The notes under the pieces were generated by a model. The model searched no databases, was not told the DNA's origin, and worked only from the letters and a program-made list of their open reading frames with translations. The translations under genes and the position numbers were made by a program. Shown here one piece after another: positions 12,401 to 24,364 of a DNA stretch of 64,000 nt. Source of the DNA: Ceratodon purpureus (taxonomy: Eukaryota; Streptophyta; Bryopsida; Pseudoditrichales; Ditrichaceae); the NCBI GenBank assembly GCA_014871385.1, contig CM026427.1, positions 372,001 through 436,000 on the forward strand, given 5' to 3'. The stretch's first letter is position 1, and each line of letters begins with the position of its first letter.

Positions 12401-14281
12401 AAATGTATTTGTCAAGTGTAAACTCTTCATTAATGAGAGATGGATTTGCACATTTAGACATGCCTTAAGTCTAATCACTAATGCCCGATCAAGATATTTT
12501 TTTAAAGTAGTGCAACTATGGGTGTCATGTGAAGCTAAATGGCGCATGGTATCATTCATGAATTATTACAGAGGTAGACTTTGTATGACTATAAGCCTAT
12601 AAAATCATGGTTTATATTATTATAAATTTTTGAGGGATTTTAACTTAATCTTCCTTTTTATCTTATTATTACTAGTTAGATTCTTGTTGAAAATCCATAT
12701 TAATTTTCAAAAATACATTCTACTAAATAATGATATCAATTTCAAAAATAGATTACATATAATCTTCAATAATTTCCATCCTTGTGTCTTTTCTTTTGAA
12801 TAAACATGAGCACTCTACTAATTATTTTTGACAATGTGCACTTAATGGAATTTATTTAAACAAGGGGGTCTTAAATAAAAACTACATCCAAAAAATGTTT
12901 ATTATGGTATATTAAACATATTTGAGCTTATATTTTGAGACAAGGGGCGTCAGTTTTGACAACCGTTCCATTGAATGGTCGGTAGCGGCGTTAAAGATCA
13001 GACGGCCAATTGGTTAGCAACATGGCTACACCGCGGCCAATAGGTAAGGCGGATGGAGCGGCCGGCCGTATCAGCTGCGTTAGCCATTTTTATAATCTAA
13101 CGACCGCGATTCAGGTCAAAGTTAGCCACTCAAATCTAAAAGTGGATGGATGTACTTGGGTCTGATAACTACGTTTTCAAGGTCGGATGAAGCATCCGGT
13201 TGAAGCGATGTTTCATCAATGTCCGGCCAACATCTTCCGGATGTTTTGTGACTCTAGACCTCCTAGGACGTCTCTTTTGATATAGCTAGTAGGATAGATA
13301 AACTGTAAAGTAGAAATAGGACGTTGTGGATAACATCCTTCCATACGTCTACTCAATTGCATTCGCGTTTTTGACAACGTTCAAGATGTTTGTGTTAACA
13401 TATCTAAAGACGTCTTGTCAGATGATGTAGATTGTAGTTCAAGCTGTGAGGCATACAAGATGCAACATAGTGTGGAATGAGGGTTCTCCATTCATGCATG
13501 CATGGCCTTACCATGCATACGTAGAAAGTCCTCTTAATTTAAAATACGGTGATTTTCTTTGATTGTGAAGCATTTTCAAATTGCATGCATTTCTGGCCCT
13601 AAATCCTACATCCTAAACCATGTTTGAAGAGATGTCACCAAAGTCGCGCATACATTCCTCAAGACATCAACCATGACATTTGTAATGTCCTCGTGTCTAA
13701 AATCGAAGATAGACAATAATCATAGTGGATATTGGCAACGCTGTCCACATGGACATGGCCATGTCAACTATTGTATCTTCTTAGACATGGGAATGTCTGC
13801 ATAAACCAACAAGATACATTACACGTTTGCACGGAGATCTTCGCGTACATCGCGCTGTTAATGCGCGATGTTTCAAAAACACATTTATGTCCCGTGTGAC
13901 ATCCAAATGAAAACCTTTTTGATTAGCAAACCACATAGAACTCTACTGACATGGTATGCCACGTTATTTTTTTCCAGGTCTATGTCGGATTTTTGCACTG
14001 CCACGTCATAATTTGCTGGAATTACGTCATTTTCAACATAACCATTGAAAAGAATGAAAATGATTGCCATGTGTCACTTCCCATAAAAAATTCACTGATT
14101 TGTTGTCGAAGTGGCATGCATTTGACATAATTTTCTATCTTCCAAAATCACGTCTAGACGCACGTGCTACACACATGTCCGCATGTTTCTGTGGATGTTT
14201 GCATTTGTTTCCATTGTGTTTTGGATGTTCTCATGTCCGCACAACATCTCTACTTGGTTTTTGAAACATGACATGGAATAT
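9434..14281. other. Gene-free AT-rich DNA with decayed repeats
   Basis: No supported gene. A 197-codon open frame at 10773-11366 is Pro/Ser/His-rich and has no recognisable domain. A short GCGGCTG/CAGCCGC palindrome lies at 11583-11604. 12.03-12.09 kb repeats ACTACATGTGCA/ACTACATGTACA text. From 12.95 to 13.15 kb the DNA is unusually GC-rich (CGGCC-containing), then 13.2-14.28 kb is dense in GACATG/ATGTC words, as often seen near ends of DNA transposons. Confidence 0.35.
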
Positions 14282-14308
14282 CACTAAAAACTTGGATTTC
14301 TTCTAGTG
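14282..14308 (-). mobile_element. Possible terminus of a CACTA (En/Spm) element
   Basis: On the minus strand the sequence begins CACTAGAAGAAATCC and soon reaches TTTTTAGTG, close to the CACTA(C)AAGAAA terminus of plant CACTA elements. The neighbouring DNA to the left is rich in ACATGACATG-like words that could be subterminal repeats. No matching second terminus was found within several kilobases, so this would be a truncated element or coincidence. Confidence 0.28.
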
Positions 14309-15073
14309 ATTTGTTATCTATAAAGTGCAGCTCATCCCTACAGTGTTAAAAGTGATTAATAGTCATTCCGCAGTGATACCCAACCACGCATTATATGGCC
14401 TACAATGTTCAATTTGGTCAGAAGTAGGTCCCGGGCCAAGAGAGCGACCGAATAGAAGCCACCTGCTCTTAGCTTGGAAATGTGCACTATTATACCAAAC
14501 AGTTTCAGAGTATACTAAACTAGTTTAGGGTGCAGAGGGGCACATATGGGTGTAGGTCTAGGTGTACGTGACAACCTTTTCCACTTCTGTCATATCTACA
14601 TAGAAATAATGAAAATTTGAATGTCCGTATGAGCCACTTGACTATGGAGACGAGGTTTGTCCCAGGTACACATGTGAGTGTGATTATATGTTGTTTATGA
14701 GAATAAAAGAATACAAAATTGCCTTTGTCCAAAGCAATGCTAAGTGTGAAAAATGAGAAATGGGAAAGATGAACATGCATGACAAGTGAAGATAGGTGAC
14801 AAACTGTAGAAGCTATAAAGCAGTGAGGAGCACCCTGAAAGAGGGATATACAGAAGCAGCACCAATGTTCATATTGACGCCCGCCCCCACTCTAATCCGC
14901 CTCCACCTCTATCCCGCCCATGTTGCAAGGAGGAAGTCCGAGGCTATACGACGGACGTGCCCATGCCAAGACCAAACTAAGAGAGAGGAGGGCTAGGAAC
15001 CCAAGGAGTCAAACCCTTCTAGTTCCCTCTATCCATCCACCCACCCAACAACCTGGACGAAACCGACTCACTA

Positions 15074-15104
<31 letters not shown>

Positions 15105-15163
15105 TACTCAATTAATTTAATTTGGTTAGAACCAACTCGCAGGGTACTCGAACCACATTGAAG
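14309..15163. other. Intergenic DNA, no gene seen
   Basis: Only chance frames. A CACTCT simple repeat sits at about 15074-15103. Confidence 0.4.
15074..15103. repeat. (CACTCT)n simple repeat
   Basis: Four to five units of CACTCT. Confidence 0.85.
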
Positions 15164-15687
15164 TTAACCCCTAAAGGTTATGGATATCCAAAATGGTTCT
15201 CAGGTGTCTCGGGCAACCTACATGAAGGGGTTAAAAGAGATATTTTTGCCTAAGAATTTTACTGGATGCTCCCTATACCGCAAGGTGTATGTGGTAAAAT
15301 TTGCAAAGCCAAATTTCACTTTTAGAACCATCATCTAGAAATTTTAGGTTTCAAGTCCAAAATGGGCAGTTTAAAATTAGGTTTTTTTAGATTTTTTTTT
15401 GGAAATGTGTTCATAACTAACTCACTACTCAAAATCCGAAGTGGCCTATATCAAAAACCTTACCAATTTTACAAGGGCAGCCTCCAAAAATTACAAAAAC
15501 AATGTTCACACTTTTTAGTAATTTTACAATTTTTTCTTTCGAAATTTGTCAAAATTTGAGATTTAGGAATTTTTCAAATTGTTTTTTCCAATAATTCAAA
15601 AACTCATAGACGTAACTTTTAACCGTTCACTTTTTTAAAAAACCAAAAACATTTGACGTCATTTAAGTTTTACTATATTGTGGTTTT

Positions 15688-16087
15688 CATTAGGTGCAAA
15701 ACGGGGTCTAGAAAAGGCCGTGTAAGCCTGCCCTTTCTAGTTGAACCCCCTGCTTTGTGCACCTTTGCCGCTGGCAACGGATGTCAGAGTTGCTGCCCGC
15801 ACAGAACTGCGTGGCGCACTGTGAACAATAGTTGAGGGAATAATAGTTGAGATATGAATGACTTGGCTCGGGGTTTGGTCCCAAGTGGGTAGATGGTGTC
15901 AGTCTGCCACTGTAGCTTGTGCCCTCCACATGCCTCGCGGGGAGGTCATTGGTTCGAGCCCCCGTGGCGGTTGCTAGCACCACGATGGCACCTTCGGTGC
16001 CATGTCAAAAAGCACGCGGGCAGCGGCCATTTTTTCTCTCACGTGCCGCTTACACGGCCTTTTCCAGACCCCGTTTTGCACCTAATG
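15688..16087. mobile_element. 400-bp nested element with 40-bp terminal inverted repeats
   Basis: Bases 15688-15727 and 16048-16087 are inverted repeats identical at 39 of 40 positions, starting CATTAGGTGCAAAACGGGG. The related copy C (about 34235-34265, opposite strand) has continuous sequence at the equivalent place, so this is a true insertion into copy A after the family spread. The near-identity of its ends shows it is young. A clear target duplication longer than one or two bases is not visible. The interior is GC-rich and contains a tRNA-like segment. Confidence 0.7.
15871..15970 (+). other. tRNA-like pol III promoter segment inside the nested element
   Basis: A B-box match GGTTCGAGCCC lies at 15951-15961 and a weaker A-box-like TGGTCCCAAGTGG at about 15876-15888. 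The spacing of about 65 bp is longer than in most tRNAs. This pattern suggests a tRNA-derived SINE-like core captured between the inverted ends. It is not a functional tRNA gene as far as I can see. Confidence 0.38.
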
Positions 16088-16625
16088 TGTACCTTTCTTC
16101 TGGAAAATAATTTGCTTGAGGTCAAAAAAGAGTAATGAGACTCTAAAATTTTGCATGGAGGTGCCCAACGTAGTCACTTGCACGGAGAAAAATATGAGCA
16201 AATTTTTTGGAGTAACAATCATCAAGTCTCCATTGGCAACATTTAGAGTATACTTTTTGCGCAAATCCAAAAATAAATAAAAAATAAACTTTGAACGTTA
16301 TAATCTCACAAATGGAAAAGATCCAACCGTTGAAATTTGACATGGTATTATTTCAGGTAGTTAGGTTCAAGATCTTACAGTTGGATGTACCAAAAAGATA
16401 AAAAAATAAGTATCATACTCCAACTTCTACAAAGTTGTCAAAAATCACAATTTTTGGTTTTGGAGGTTTAAAAACGGCTTGAACCTTTAGAGGTTAAGCT
16501 GAGCTAGTTATTCTTCATCAGTGCAACTCACTGCAACGCATACATGTATACATGCTTGCATACTTTCATATTTACTGACTCACTGACTCAGTGAACTTCT
16601 AGAAATGAATATTTAAAAAGAAATC

Positions 16626-17531
16626 GCCATCCCTAAACCCTTGAAAATCCAGGAAAGCCAAAACGGCTTTTTGCAATTTTGGGCACCTAAAATGAAGGGG
16701 TTAGAACTAATATTTTTTCCTAAGATTTTCACTAGATGCTTCCTACACTGCAAAGTGTATGTGGTAAAATTTTCAAAGCCAAATTCCAATTTGTAGACCT
16801 TCATCTAGAAATTTTAGGTTTCAAATCCAAAACGGGCAACTTAAAATTAGGCTTTTTTTTTGAAAAAATTCTTAAAATATGTTCATAATCAAATCACCAC
16901 TCAAATCCCAAAGAGATCCAAGTCAAAAAGTATACCAATTTTAGAAGGGCAACCTCCAAAAATTACAAAGACAAGCTTCAAATTTTTGAATTATTTCTTT
17001 CAAAATTTTTCAAAAATAATTTTGCCCAAAAATCAAAAATTTATAAAGGCAGCTTACCACCGTTTAGATTTTTCTAAACCAAGTATACGTAACGTTATAC
17101 ATGTTTTACTATATCAACGTTTATAGAACTCCTTCTAGAAAACAATTTTTATGAAGGTCCTAAAAAAGGAAAGAGTCTCTAAAATTTTGCATGGAGGTAC
17201 CCAACTTGATTATCTACATGAAAAAAAATATGAGCAAAATTTTGGGGTAAAAATCTTCAACTCTCCCTTTGCACCATTTTGACTATGTCATTTGAGCAAT
17301 GCCTAAAAAAAGTTTTGCTGCAACTTTGAATGTTATAATCTCTAAAATGGTAAACATCCAACGGCTGAAAATTTTATTAGTACTTCTAAAGAGGTAAAGT
17401 ACAAGATCTTACGATTGGATGACTAAAAAAAAACAATTATTTTGGTCCAAACCGTCGTTTGCACAAGGTGGTCAAAAATGGTTGTTTTGGGTTTTGGAAC
17501 CTCCAAAACCGGCTGGATTTTTAGGGGTTAA
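16626..17531 (+). mobile_element. TTAA-flanked piggyBac-like MITE, copy B
   Basis: The right border TTTTTAGGGG then TTAA (17528-17531) is clear. The left border is worn (CCCTAAACCC near 16630), without an intact TTAA. The body is colinear with copy A, including TTTTGCATGGAGGTACCCAA near 17184 and the subterminal AAGATCTTACGATTGGATG near 17403, about 115-130 bp from the right end. Copies A and B lie side by side in the same orientation, about 130 bp apart. Confidence 0.6.
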
Positions 17532-19032
17532 GTTGAAGTTTGGCACGCACACACTTGGACTTGACTAAAGTGAAGACCATGTTGGCATAGGGAGGGACAC
17601 TCCAGTCCAGTCCAGTCCAGTCCACTCCGGTGCAGACGAGGAGCGTGGCCATCAACATCAGCAGCAGCATCATCATGTCATCATCATGCAGGCTCACCAA
17701 GACAGACATCCAAGGGAGGGAGGGAGGGAAGGACTAGGACTGGGACTAGGGAGGGAGGCTGCGCTCGTAATGGTAATGGTAATGGGCATGGGCTGCAACC
17801 AAGTTCCAACCGTGACATGAGGTGAAGGGACTGGACACTAGTGCACTACTGTAGTAGTAAGTAAACTTACTGCTTAGACTAAGTTATGATAGGCCCGAGC
17901 GGGAGCGGGAGGCGGAGGCGGAGGCGGAGGCGGGGCATGTGCGAACGTGAGGTAGCTTAGGAGAGCGTGGGTTCGCAGCTGGTTCGTTCCAAAGGCGCAG
18001 AGGAGGCCGGAGCGCCTCCGCACATGCTTTGGTCTTGGTCTTGTGCCCCTCCCTCGCTCCCTCGCTCCCTCGCTCCCTCGCTCCCTCCCTCCCTCAGCTG
18101 GCTGGCTGTCGGTATCCCTCCCTCCGAGTCCGTTGCCCCTCCAGGCTCCTGGCTCCCATCTCCCGGCGAACACTACTAAAACTCACAGTTTTTGGCGGGA
18201 TTCCCGCTTTCTTTGCTTTCTGCCACTTTCTCGTCGTCCCCTTCTTTCCTCTTCCCCAGGGCCCAGCCTCTCAGGATTCCCTGCAGTTTCGCCCCACCAG
18301 GTGGAGGTGTGTGTGTGTGTGTTTTCCTTTCTTCTCTTTGCTTTTTGCCCTTCTGCGCTCAGAGACTCACCCTCACGTGTTTCCTACGCTTCTTCAAGTG
18401 GTGTATGTATGGTTGGTGTCGTTCGGTGTCTAATTTTGTAGATCCGCCGTGGGGTGTTTTGGTGGACGGATATTTGGTTGTTCCTGAATTTTCATACACC
18501 ATCCCATTTAGAGTGGACTGGTGAAGCTGGTGGTGGTTGAGCAAAAATCGAGCGCAGGAAGTGAGGCTCCATTATTTATTTCCTCGTTTCCCGCCGTGGT
18601 GCGTCTCTTCAGCAATGCGGAGGAATTTTCACAGCAAGAGGACAGCACCAGTGAACTTGAAGCGGGGTACCGACGTGGTATTATGTAGTAGAGATTCCAC
18701 CAGCAGGGTTGGCAGAATGCAAATGAGGGGAGCGATGGAGGTTCACGACTATGGAGTTCTAAGTATCTTCGACGCACGCACAACGACGTGATCACATTCT
18801 TCTCCCTCCAGACGACCATTTTTCTTTTGCATTTTCTCAGGGTTTTTTTTTTTTGAAGGACTTCATCGACAGGAAATGCAACATAATCGACCCTAGGGCA
18901 GCGTCCGAATTTCTCGGCGAAGTTGCGAGGCAGCGAGCGTCACTCATCAGCAGTGTGCGAATGAGGGGGGCATAGAATTTTTTCCTGCAAGGAAATCAAC
19001 AGCTTGGGTTGCAAGCAGTGGGAACACCAAAA
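17532..19032 (+). other. Upstream region and 5' UTR of the ARO gene, rich in simple repeats
   Basis: The stretch holds (CCAGT)n at about 17601-17625, GGAGG runs near 17716, (GGCGGA)n at about 17909-17933, (CTCGCTCC)n at 18049-18096 and a (GT)n run near 18307-18321. GC content rises sharply here compared with the DNA to the left. The several open frames on both strands are Pro/Ser/Arg-rich products of these repeats and are not supported as genes. The 5' UTR of the downstream gene presumably starts within 18.2-18.9 kb. Confidence 0.45.
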
Positions 19033-22000
19033 ATGGAGGCGAATATAGAAGCGTACTTGACCCACTACCTGGACCTCAAGATGGAGGATCTGTTGGCCTT
19101 TCCACTGCAGGTGGCCGAGCTCGTGCGCAAAGGCGCGGAGGAAGCCGACTCGTTCAGACAGGAGTGCTCGGATCTTATCAACAAGGTGGAGAAGCTGATA
19201 CAGCTGCTGCGCAAAGCCGCTCGGTTCGAGAAGCTGACCGCGAATGCGGTGGGGTTGTACGAACGCCCCACGCGGCGAATCATGCTGGAGGTGCTCAAGG
19301 CGCTGGAGAAGGCGCTAGGGTTGGTGCGCAAGTGTAAGAAGAGCGGTATCATCAAGCGGGTGATGACCATCACCACTACCACGGATTTTCGGAAGGTAAA
19401 TCTGTGGTTGGATAGCTCAATCGGGGACGTCACATGGCTGCTCAATATCTCCTCAAGCGGGGACGAGCGGTCTGAGTTTGCAGGGTTGCCCCCCATCGCA
19501 TCCACAGACCCTGTATTGGCTCTTGTGTGGGAGCAAGTTTCCATTGTGCATGTGGGCACGCCGGAGGAGAAAGCTGACGGGGCGGAATATTTGGGTAACC
19601 TGGCCAAGGGCAACGAGCGGAACGTGAAGATTATCATAGAGGAAGGCGGGGCTGCACCTCTGTTGAGGTTGCTTAAGGAGGGCACCGTTCCCGGGCAAGA
19701 GGCAGCGGCCACTGCGTTGGGGCATTTGGCGACGGACAAGGAGCGAGTGCAGCAGTTGCGCAATGAGGGCGCGAGCAGCGTCTTCACCCACATTTTGAGC
19801 AGTCATTCTACATCCATGAAAGTCCAGGTAATATCAACACCTTCCAACACTTGCGAAGAGAGTGCTTTCTAGTCCTAGATGGCATCTTCAGATTTTGAGT
19901 GCCCGTTTGGAGTTCAATGCAGAGAATGGGGTTGACCATCTGCATCTTCAAGCTCAACTCAACGTTGCAGCTTCAAGGACGCTTTACAGAGGCTAGATTT
20001 ATGTGTTAGTGAAAGAGGGTGCAGTGTTGTGAAGATTGGTTTACATAATCAAGATGTTTCCCTTTCTGTCACTGTTTCCCGATTCCAAACCTTACTAACC
20101 CTCGCAAATGAGTATATTCTAGCTCTAGCTAGCAGAACGTAGGTTTATTTCTCGAGCGTCTATTTCAATCTTTATGGAGAGGATAGGACCATCTTTCATC
20201 TTCAGCCTCAAGTTCATTTGTGCAGTTTAACCCTCAAGGACGCTTCACAGGGCTAGGTTCTAGTGGGAAATATCGTTCTACTGTGGAGCTTAATTTGCAG
20301 AATTGAGATGTTTGTGTTGTTTCTTTGATATGATGCAGCTACAAGTGGCACGAGTAGTAGCGAAGTTTGCCTCGCTGGATGATGAAGCACAAGGGGAGCT
20401 TGCTTCACAGGGTGCTATTAGGTTACTGGTAGCCCTTCTTGCGCATCAAACCAACACAGTGGACAGCAAGGACGGACCAGTTTCAAGCATTGCTGCGATT
20501 GTGGTGAGGACGAATTTGACCCAACTAAGGAGCAGTACAGTTGTGAGGGGAAATAACCACCCCCACGCTCATAACCCCTATGCCAGCCCATCCAGTTCTG
20601 ACGCTCGGGTGCAACCCGTTGCAATGGCAGCTTCTTCAGTGATGGCTCGAATGCGAAGCAACAATCCACCACCCCTTACGGAGAATCCGAACTCTGGAAG
20701 AATGGTGCCTCTGCGGCAAGGCAGCCGAGCGCACCGAGACTTGGAAGATCCCGAGGTGAAGCTCGGGCTGAAGGTGGAGGCTGCGCATGCGCTCTGGAAA
20801 CTCGCAGCTGGGAACATAAAGAACTGCAAGCTTATAACCGACACATGCGCGCTTCTGTGCTTCGCCAAGCTGATGAAGCATAGTGGTGGGGAGCTGAAGT
20901 ATAACTCTGTCATGGCTGTAATGGAGATTGCGGCTGCTGCGGAGAGCGACCCTGAGCTCCGACGGGCTGCATTCAAGACGAATTCCCCTTCAGCGAAAGC
21001 TGTTGTGACACAACTCTTGGAAGAAATTATGAGCGAGAATGGAGAACCGGATCTTCAGGTAGGTGCTCTTTCACTTCATGCCAGCTAGCTACTCAGAATC
21101 ACCACCATCTTTAAATTTACATCCAGTACCTCTCTCAGGGTTGCGTCTTTTCTTTCTTTCTCTTTTTTCTCTACCTTCTTGGTATGATTAGACATTGTTT
21201 AATTGCAAAAAGATATAATACAAACGCACCTCCAGTATTGTAAGAGGTGAGCGGAGTTGGGCACCTCCATTAACCTAGTTTGGGCCCTGTGCTTTTTTTT
21301 TTTTTTTTTAAGTTCCTGGTGTGAGGGAAAAAAGAGAGTTAGCTTAAGTAGATATGAGTCATGGACAAGTGGGTGACAAAAGTCTTCTTCAGCCTTACCA
21401 AGAAGACTTTCCTCCTGAAAGAGAGACTGGGGTGAGACTAGTTTGACAAAGATTCTTAGTTCTCCAAGGAACATATTTTGATACTCACTGTTTTGGTCTC
21501 TGTTTTTAGAAATTCATTCCTTATTTCAACGGAACTGAGACACTCATCCTCAGTTTTGACAGGTCTTTTAAGGATAACTTCAGTGACAGAAGAATGAAGT
21601 CATTTTTTAACTACACCAATCAGCAGAGAAATGGTTCATTGCCCTTCTGTGTTACGGTTCGAGCAGTGGCTCAATTCACAATACCAAAACATTTTAAAGA
21701 GTTTTAGCTGGTTTTGATAATCAATTTTTTTATAAAGTGTTGCCATCGACACGAAAACTGTTGATGTTTGGCAGGTATCATGTTGCAAAGCGATAGGAAG
21801 CTTGGCTCGAATTTTCCCTGCACCGGCTGAGGCTCCCATCAGAGCTTTAACCTCGGCCTTAGCGAACCAGAACCAGGACGTGATTCAAGTGGCCACGGAA
21901 GCTGCTTCTGCTCTGTCAAAGTTCGCGAGCGACGAGAATTACCTGCACTTGGAGCACTCGAAGAACATTATTGCAGAAGGAGCGGTGGAGCACTTGGTTC

Positions 22001-22275
22001 TGCTAGCACTTAACTTCGGGTACTCCGAGTCACAACTCGCTGCGCTTGAGCTTCTTTGTTATCTGTCATTGAATGTTCCAGATAGTGAAGCGTTAGCAAG
22101 AGCCAATATTATCCATGTCTTGAAATCTACCATTCACGCCAATCAGTTATCCCAGTTATTTGCGAAACACGAGACCGCTAGACCACTGATTAACGATGCC
22201 ATTGCCAAGCTGGAGGTTTATCAGTTGCGTAGCTCCAGCTTCAGCATAGACATGGGCCAATCTCCGACAAGGTGA
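19033..22275 (+). CDS. ARMADILLO REPEAT ONLY (ARO)-like protein
   Basis: Three exons, 19033-19827, 20339-21058 and 21775-22275, join in phase 0 to give 671 residues, close to the roughly 650 of Arabidopsis ARO proteins. Residues 1-110 (MEANIEAYLTHYLDL...) form the helical N-terminal domain typical of the family. Armadillo-type repeats follow: EKADGAEYLGNLAKGNERN, then GGAAPLLRLLKEGTVPGQEA and ATALGHLATDKERVQQL, with further repeats in exons 2 and 3 (SQGAIRLLVALLAHQ; EAAHALWKLAAGNIKN; CKAIGSLARIFPAPAEAPI). A basic, disordered insert lies near residues 330-400. In flowering plants ARO proteins act at the tip of growing cells, linking ROP GTPases and their GAPs; by homology this one may serve tip growth. 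I chose ATG 19033 as the first ATG in the open frame. Introns of 511 and 716 bp. Confidence 0.88.
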
Positions 22276-24223
22276 ATTTTTGGGTCAACCTCCAAAATCC
22301 TCCCATCTTGGGTAGAGGCACTCGAAGCCGACAGGAACCGAAAACCAACACCATCTATGTATGATGTTCGTTTCAAGTGCATTGGAATGTGTGTTTCTAG
22401 GTGGATCATAGTTCAATGACCCCAAGTTTGAGTGTAGGGAATACGTGCCTCTACCTTGGTTTTCTTTTACCTGGAAATTAGCATTTCTTGAGAAGAATGT
22501 CGCATTTTCATGCGACAAGGTCTATCTCTTGAAAATTTGTGGGAGCTTGTGCTCTTACTCAGTTTCCAGCATTGTAGCATACATCGAGGCTTTTCTAGGT
22601 CCTTTTGCTTTTGGGCCGTGTATTACATTCAAATATTTATGTAGGGAGCATAGCATTTCGGATCAGCTCACAACCTGGGTTGATATGGGGAAGGAGATCG
22701 GTTCAAGAGCTTTGGTACTGTCACAGAAATGCAAGTGTCCTTCCACTTCACTGTGGGGTTCATAAAGTATGAAAAAATCAATTTTTACTCGTTGGAAATA
22801 GTGCTAGTGGTGATGAGTATATATCTTACATACTTAACAATTGTCTAATGAGGGGTTTATAATGCACATTATGGGGGTTTATGGTGACTGAAACCCATGA
22901 GTTTATCTGACCTTGCATGACAAGTCAAAGGTGAAAAGCGAAGGCTCTGATGAACAAACAAACCTTAAAACTCAACATATTTGTGCATACATGGACTTTT
23001 AGTGGCGCATTGTTGAAATGATGCATGAGGTGGGGGTGTGTTCTTCAACGAATCCTCAAAATGGAGTTAAAGCATAGTTCGAGGAGGGGGATTGGGGATG
23101 CTCTGAGGTGCAACTGCACCTTGCACGTTACAAATTGAGGGCAGGCCATTGGTATGCTCGTGTGAATGCGAGTCCTTTGGCAAAACAAGGCAGGAAGTCC
23201 ATGTTGTGTATCAATTGAGGTTCATGCAGGTACATGCTGGTCATGTTATACGTTGTATTCCCAGGTAGCGAGAAAAATGAAAGGCCAGCTAGGCCTTTTC
23301 TCCTTAACCTTCTGTGCCTCCAGGACTCGTTCCAATGTTCCTTTGTATTCCTCTATTTGTCCAGAGGATTGGCTCCATTGACCTTTCACCCAGCGCATGC
23401 CAGCCTTCTCAAATGGCTACTTCCCATCACAGTGTGAATGCAATAAAACCCCATAGCGCTCTGAAGCGATAGCTCGTCCCCGGCTTTGCACTTCCGGAAT
23501 GCCTTGAGTGTTACCGTTTCTCTTACGATTCCGAGATGCTGAGGTGACTACGATACGTAATGACAACTTGCTACTGTGGCAGAGGAGATTGCAAAGCAAT
23601 TGCAGCAAACATATGGTTGCATATTTTTTGTTACGCCACCTTCTCCTTGAAGAAGGTTAGCGAACGCTGCCAGCATTCATCTCTGTGGTCGGAATCTTGA
23701 ACCTTCTTGGAAAACCTCCGCACACTTCAGAGTCTCAGCCAGAACTGCTAACAACCCAGCCTCGTTCTCAGGAAGAATTTGCATCGCATGCTCGAAACGC
23801 GGTCTTATATGATGATACTGGAACCAACAAATCTGTTGCTAGGAAGATTGGGTTGAATGCACAAGGGTGTAACGGTTGCCGTGCAACGTTTGCATTTCCC
23901 TGTCGATGAACAGCCACTTGCTCACTGAAATTGCTGTTTGCATGGTCAAGATTCTGCCGATCAATGCGCATGTGCACATTTCACTTCTCCGATTCTATAT
24001 CTTCTGCATCTGTAAACCTCTCAAGGAAGCTATGTCGTTGGACAAAGCTCAGGGAGAATAGCAGCGGGGATTGGGAGAACGGAGCTGAGACCGAGCAATT
24101 CCACAGCAACACGTGAAACCCTAAATCAGCAACATCACTTCGCCTCCGGGAGAGGAATCATTTAACATCCCTCTCAGGTAAGCAACACGATACAAGTAGT
24201 GGCATTTCTGTACATAAACTCCA
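22276..24223. other. 3' flank of ARO gene and 5' region of the F-box gene
   Basis: No further gene is supported. The first few hundred bases are probably ARO 3' UTR. From about 23.6 kb the base composition becomes gene-like and likely represents the promoter and 5' UTR of the F-box gene. A strong donor CAG|GTAAGC at 24177-24183 suggests a possible 5'-UTR intron. Confidence 0.45.
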
Positions 24224-24361
24224 ATGGGAATTCTATCCCGTCAACAGAAGCAAACTAAGGTGGTCCTGCAACACGCTTGTGAACCGGGCCACGAGGATTC
24301 TGATCATATAATGAGCAAGATTGTCGACGAAAGCATTTTAAGGGAGTATATCGAATGCTAG
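24224..24361 (+). CDS. Upstream ORF (45 codons) in frame with the F-box CDS
   Basis: ATG at 24224 opens 45 codons (MGILSRQQKQTK... to ...SILREYIEC) and stops with TAG at 24359-24361. One codon later (GCC) comes the ATG of the F-box protein, so uORF and main ORF share a frame and are separated only by TAG-GCC. Such a uORF would be expected to control translation by reinitiation or, less likely, stop readthrough. Caution: a donor-like GTAAGC at 24178 with an acceptor-like CAACAG at about 24246 could remove the uORF start in some transcripts. Whether the peptide is conserved is unknown. Confidence 0.5.
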   Translation: MGILSRQQKQTKVVLQHACEPGHEDSDHIMSKIVDESILREYIEC

Positions 24362-24364
24362 GCC

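Larger units (their letters stand above)
15164..16497 (+). mobile_element. TTAA-flanked piggyBac-like MITE, copy A (carries a nested element)
   Basis: The left border is TTAA then CCCCTAAAGGTT; the right border is AACCTTTAGAGG then TTAA, so the ends are short inverted repeats inside a TTAA duplication. Without the nested insert at 15688-16087 the unit is about 930 bp, similar to other copies in the window. It holds the family subterminal motif CAAGATCTTACAGTTGGATG at about 16367-16386, roughly 115 bp from the right end, and a block TTTTGCATGGAGGTGCCCAA at about 16150-16169 shared with copies B and C. No transposase frame is present. Confidence 0.7.

Noticed and set aside
12278-12559. 93-codon minus-strand frame
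   Set aside because: No recognisable motif and AT-rich surroundings; could be an old transposon scrap but not supportable.
13885-14070. Minus-strand frame near the possible CACTA end
   Set aside because: Too short and without transposase motifs.
17967-18524. Overlapping long frames on both strands upstream of the ARO gene
   Set aside because: They are products of CT-rich simple repeats in several frames at once.
21254-21270. 16 bases in ARO intron 2 (GTTGGGCACCTCCAT) identical to the conserved block of the TTAA elements
   Set aside because: Identity stops at once on both sides and no element ends are near; chance or a tiny scrap.
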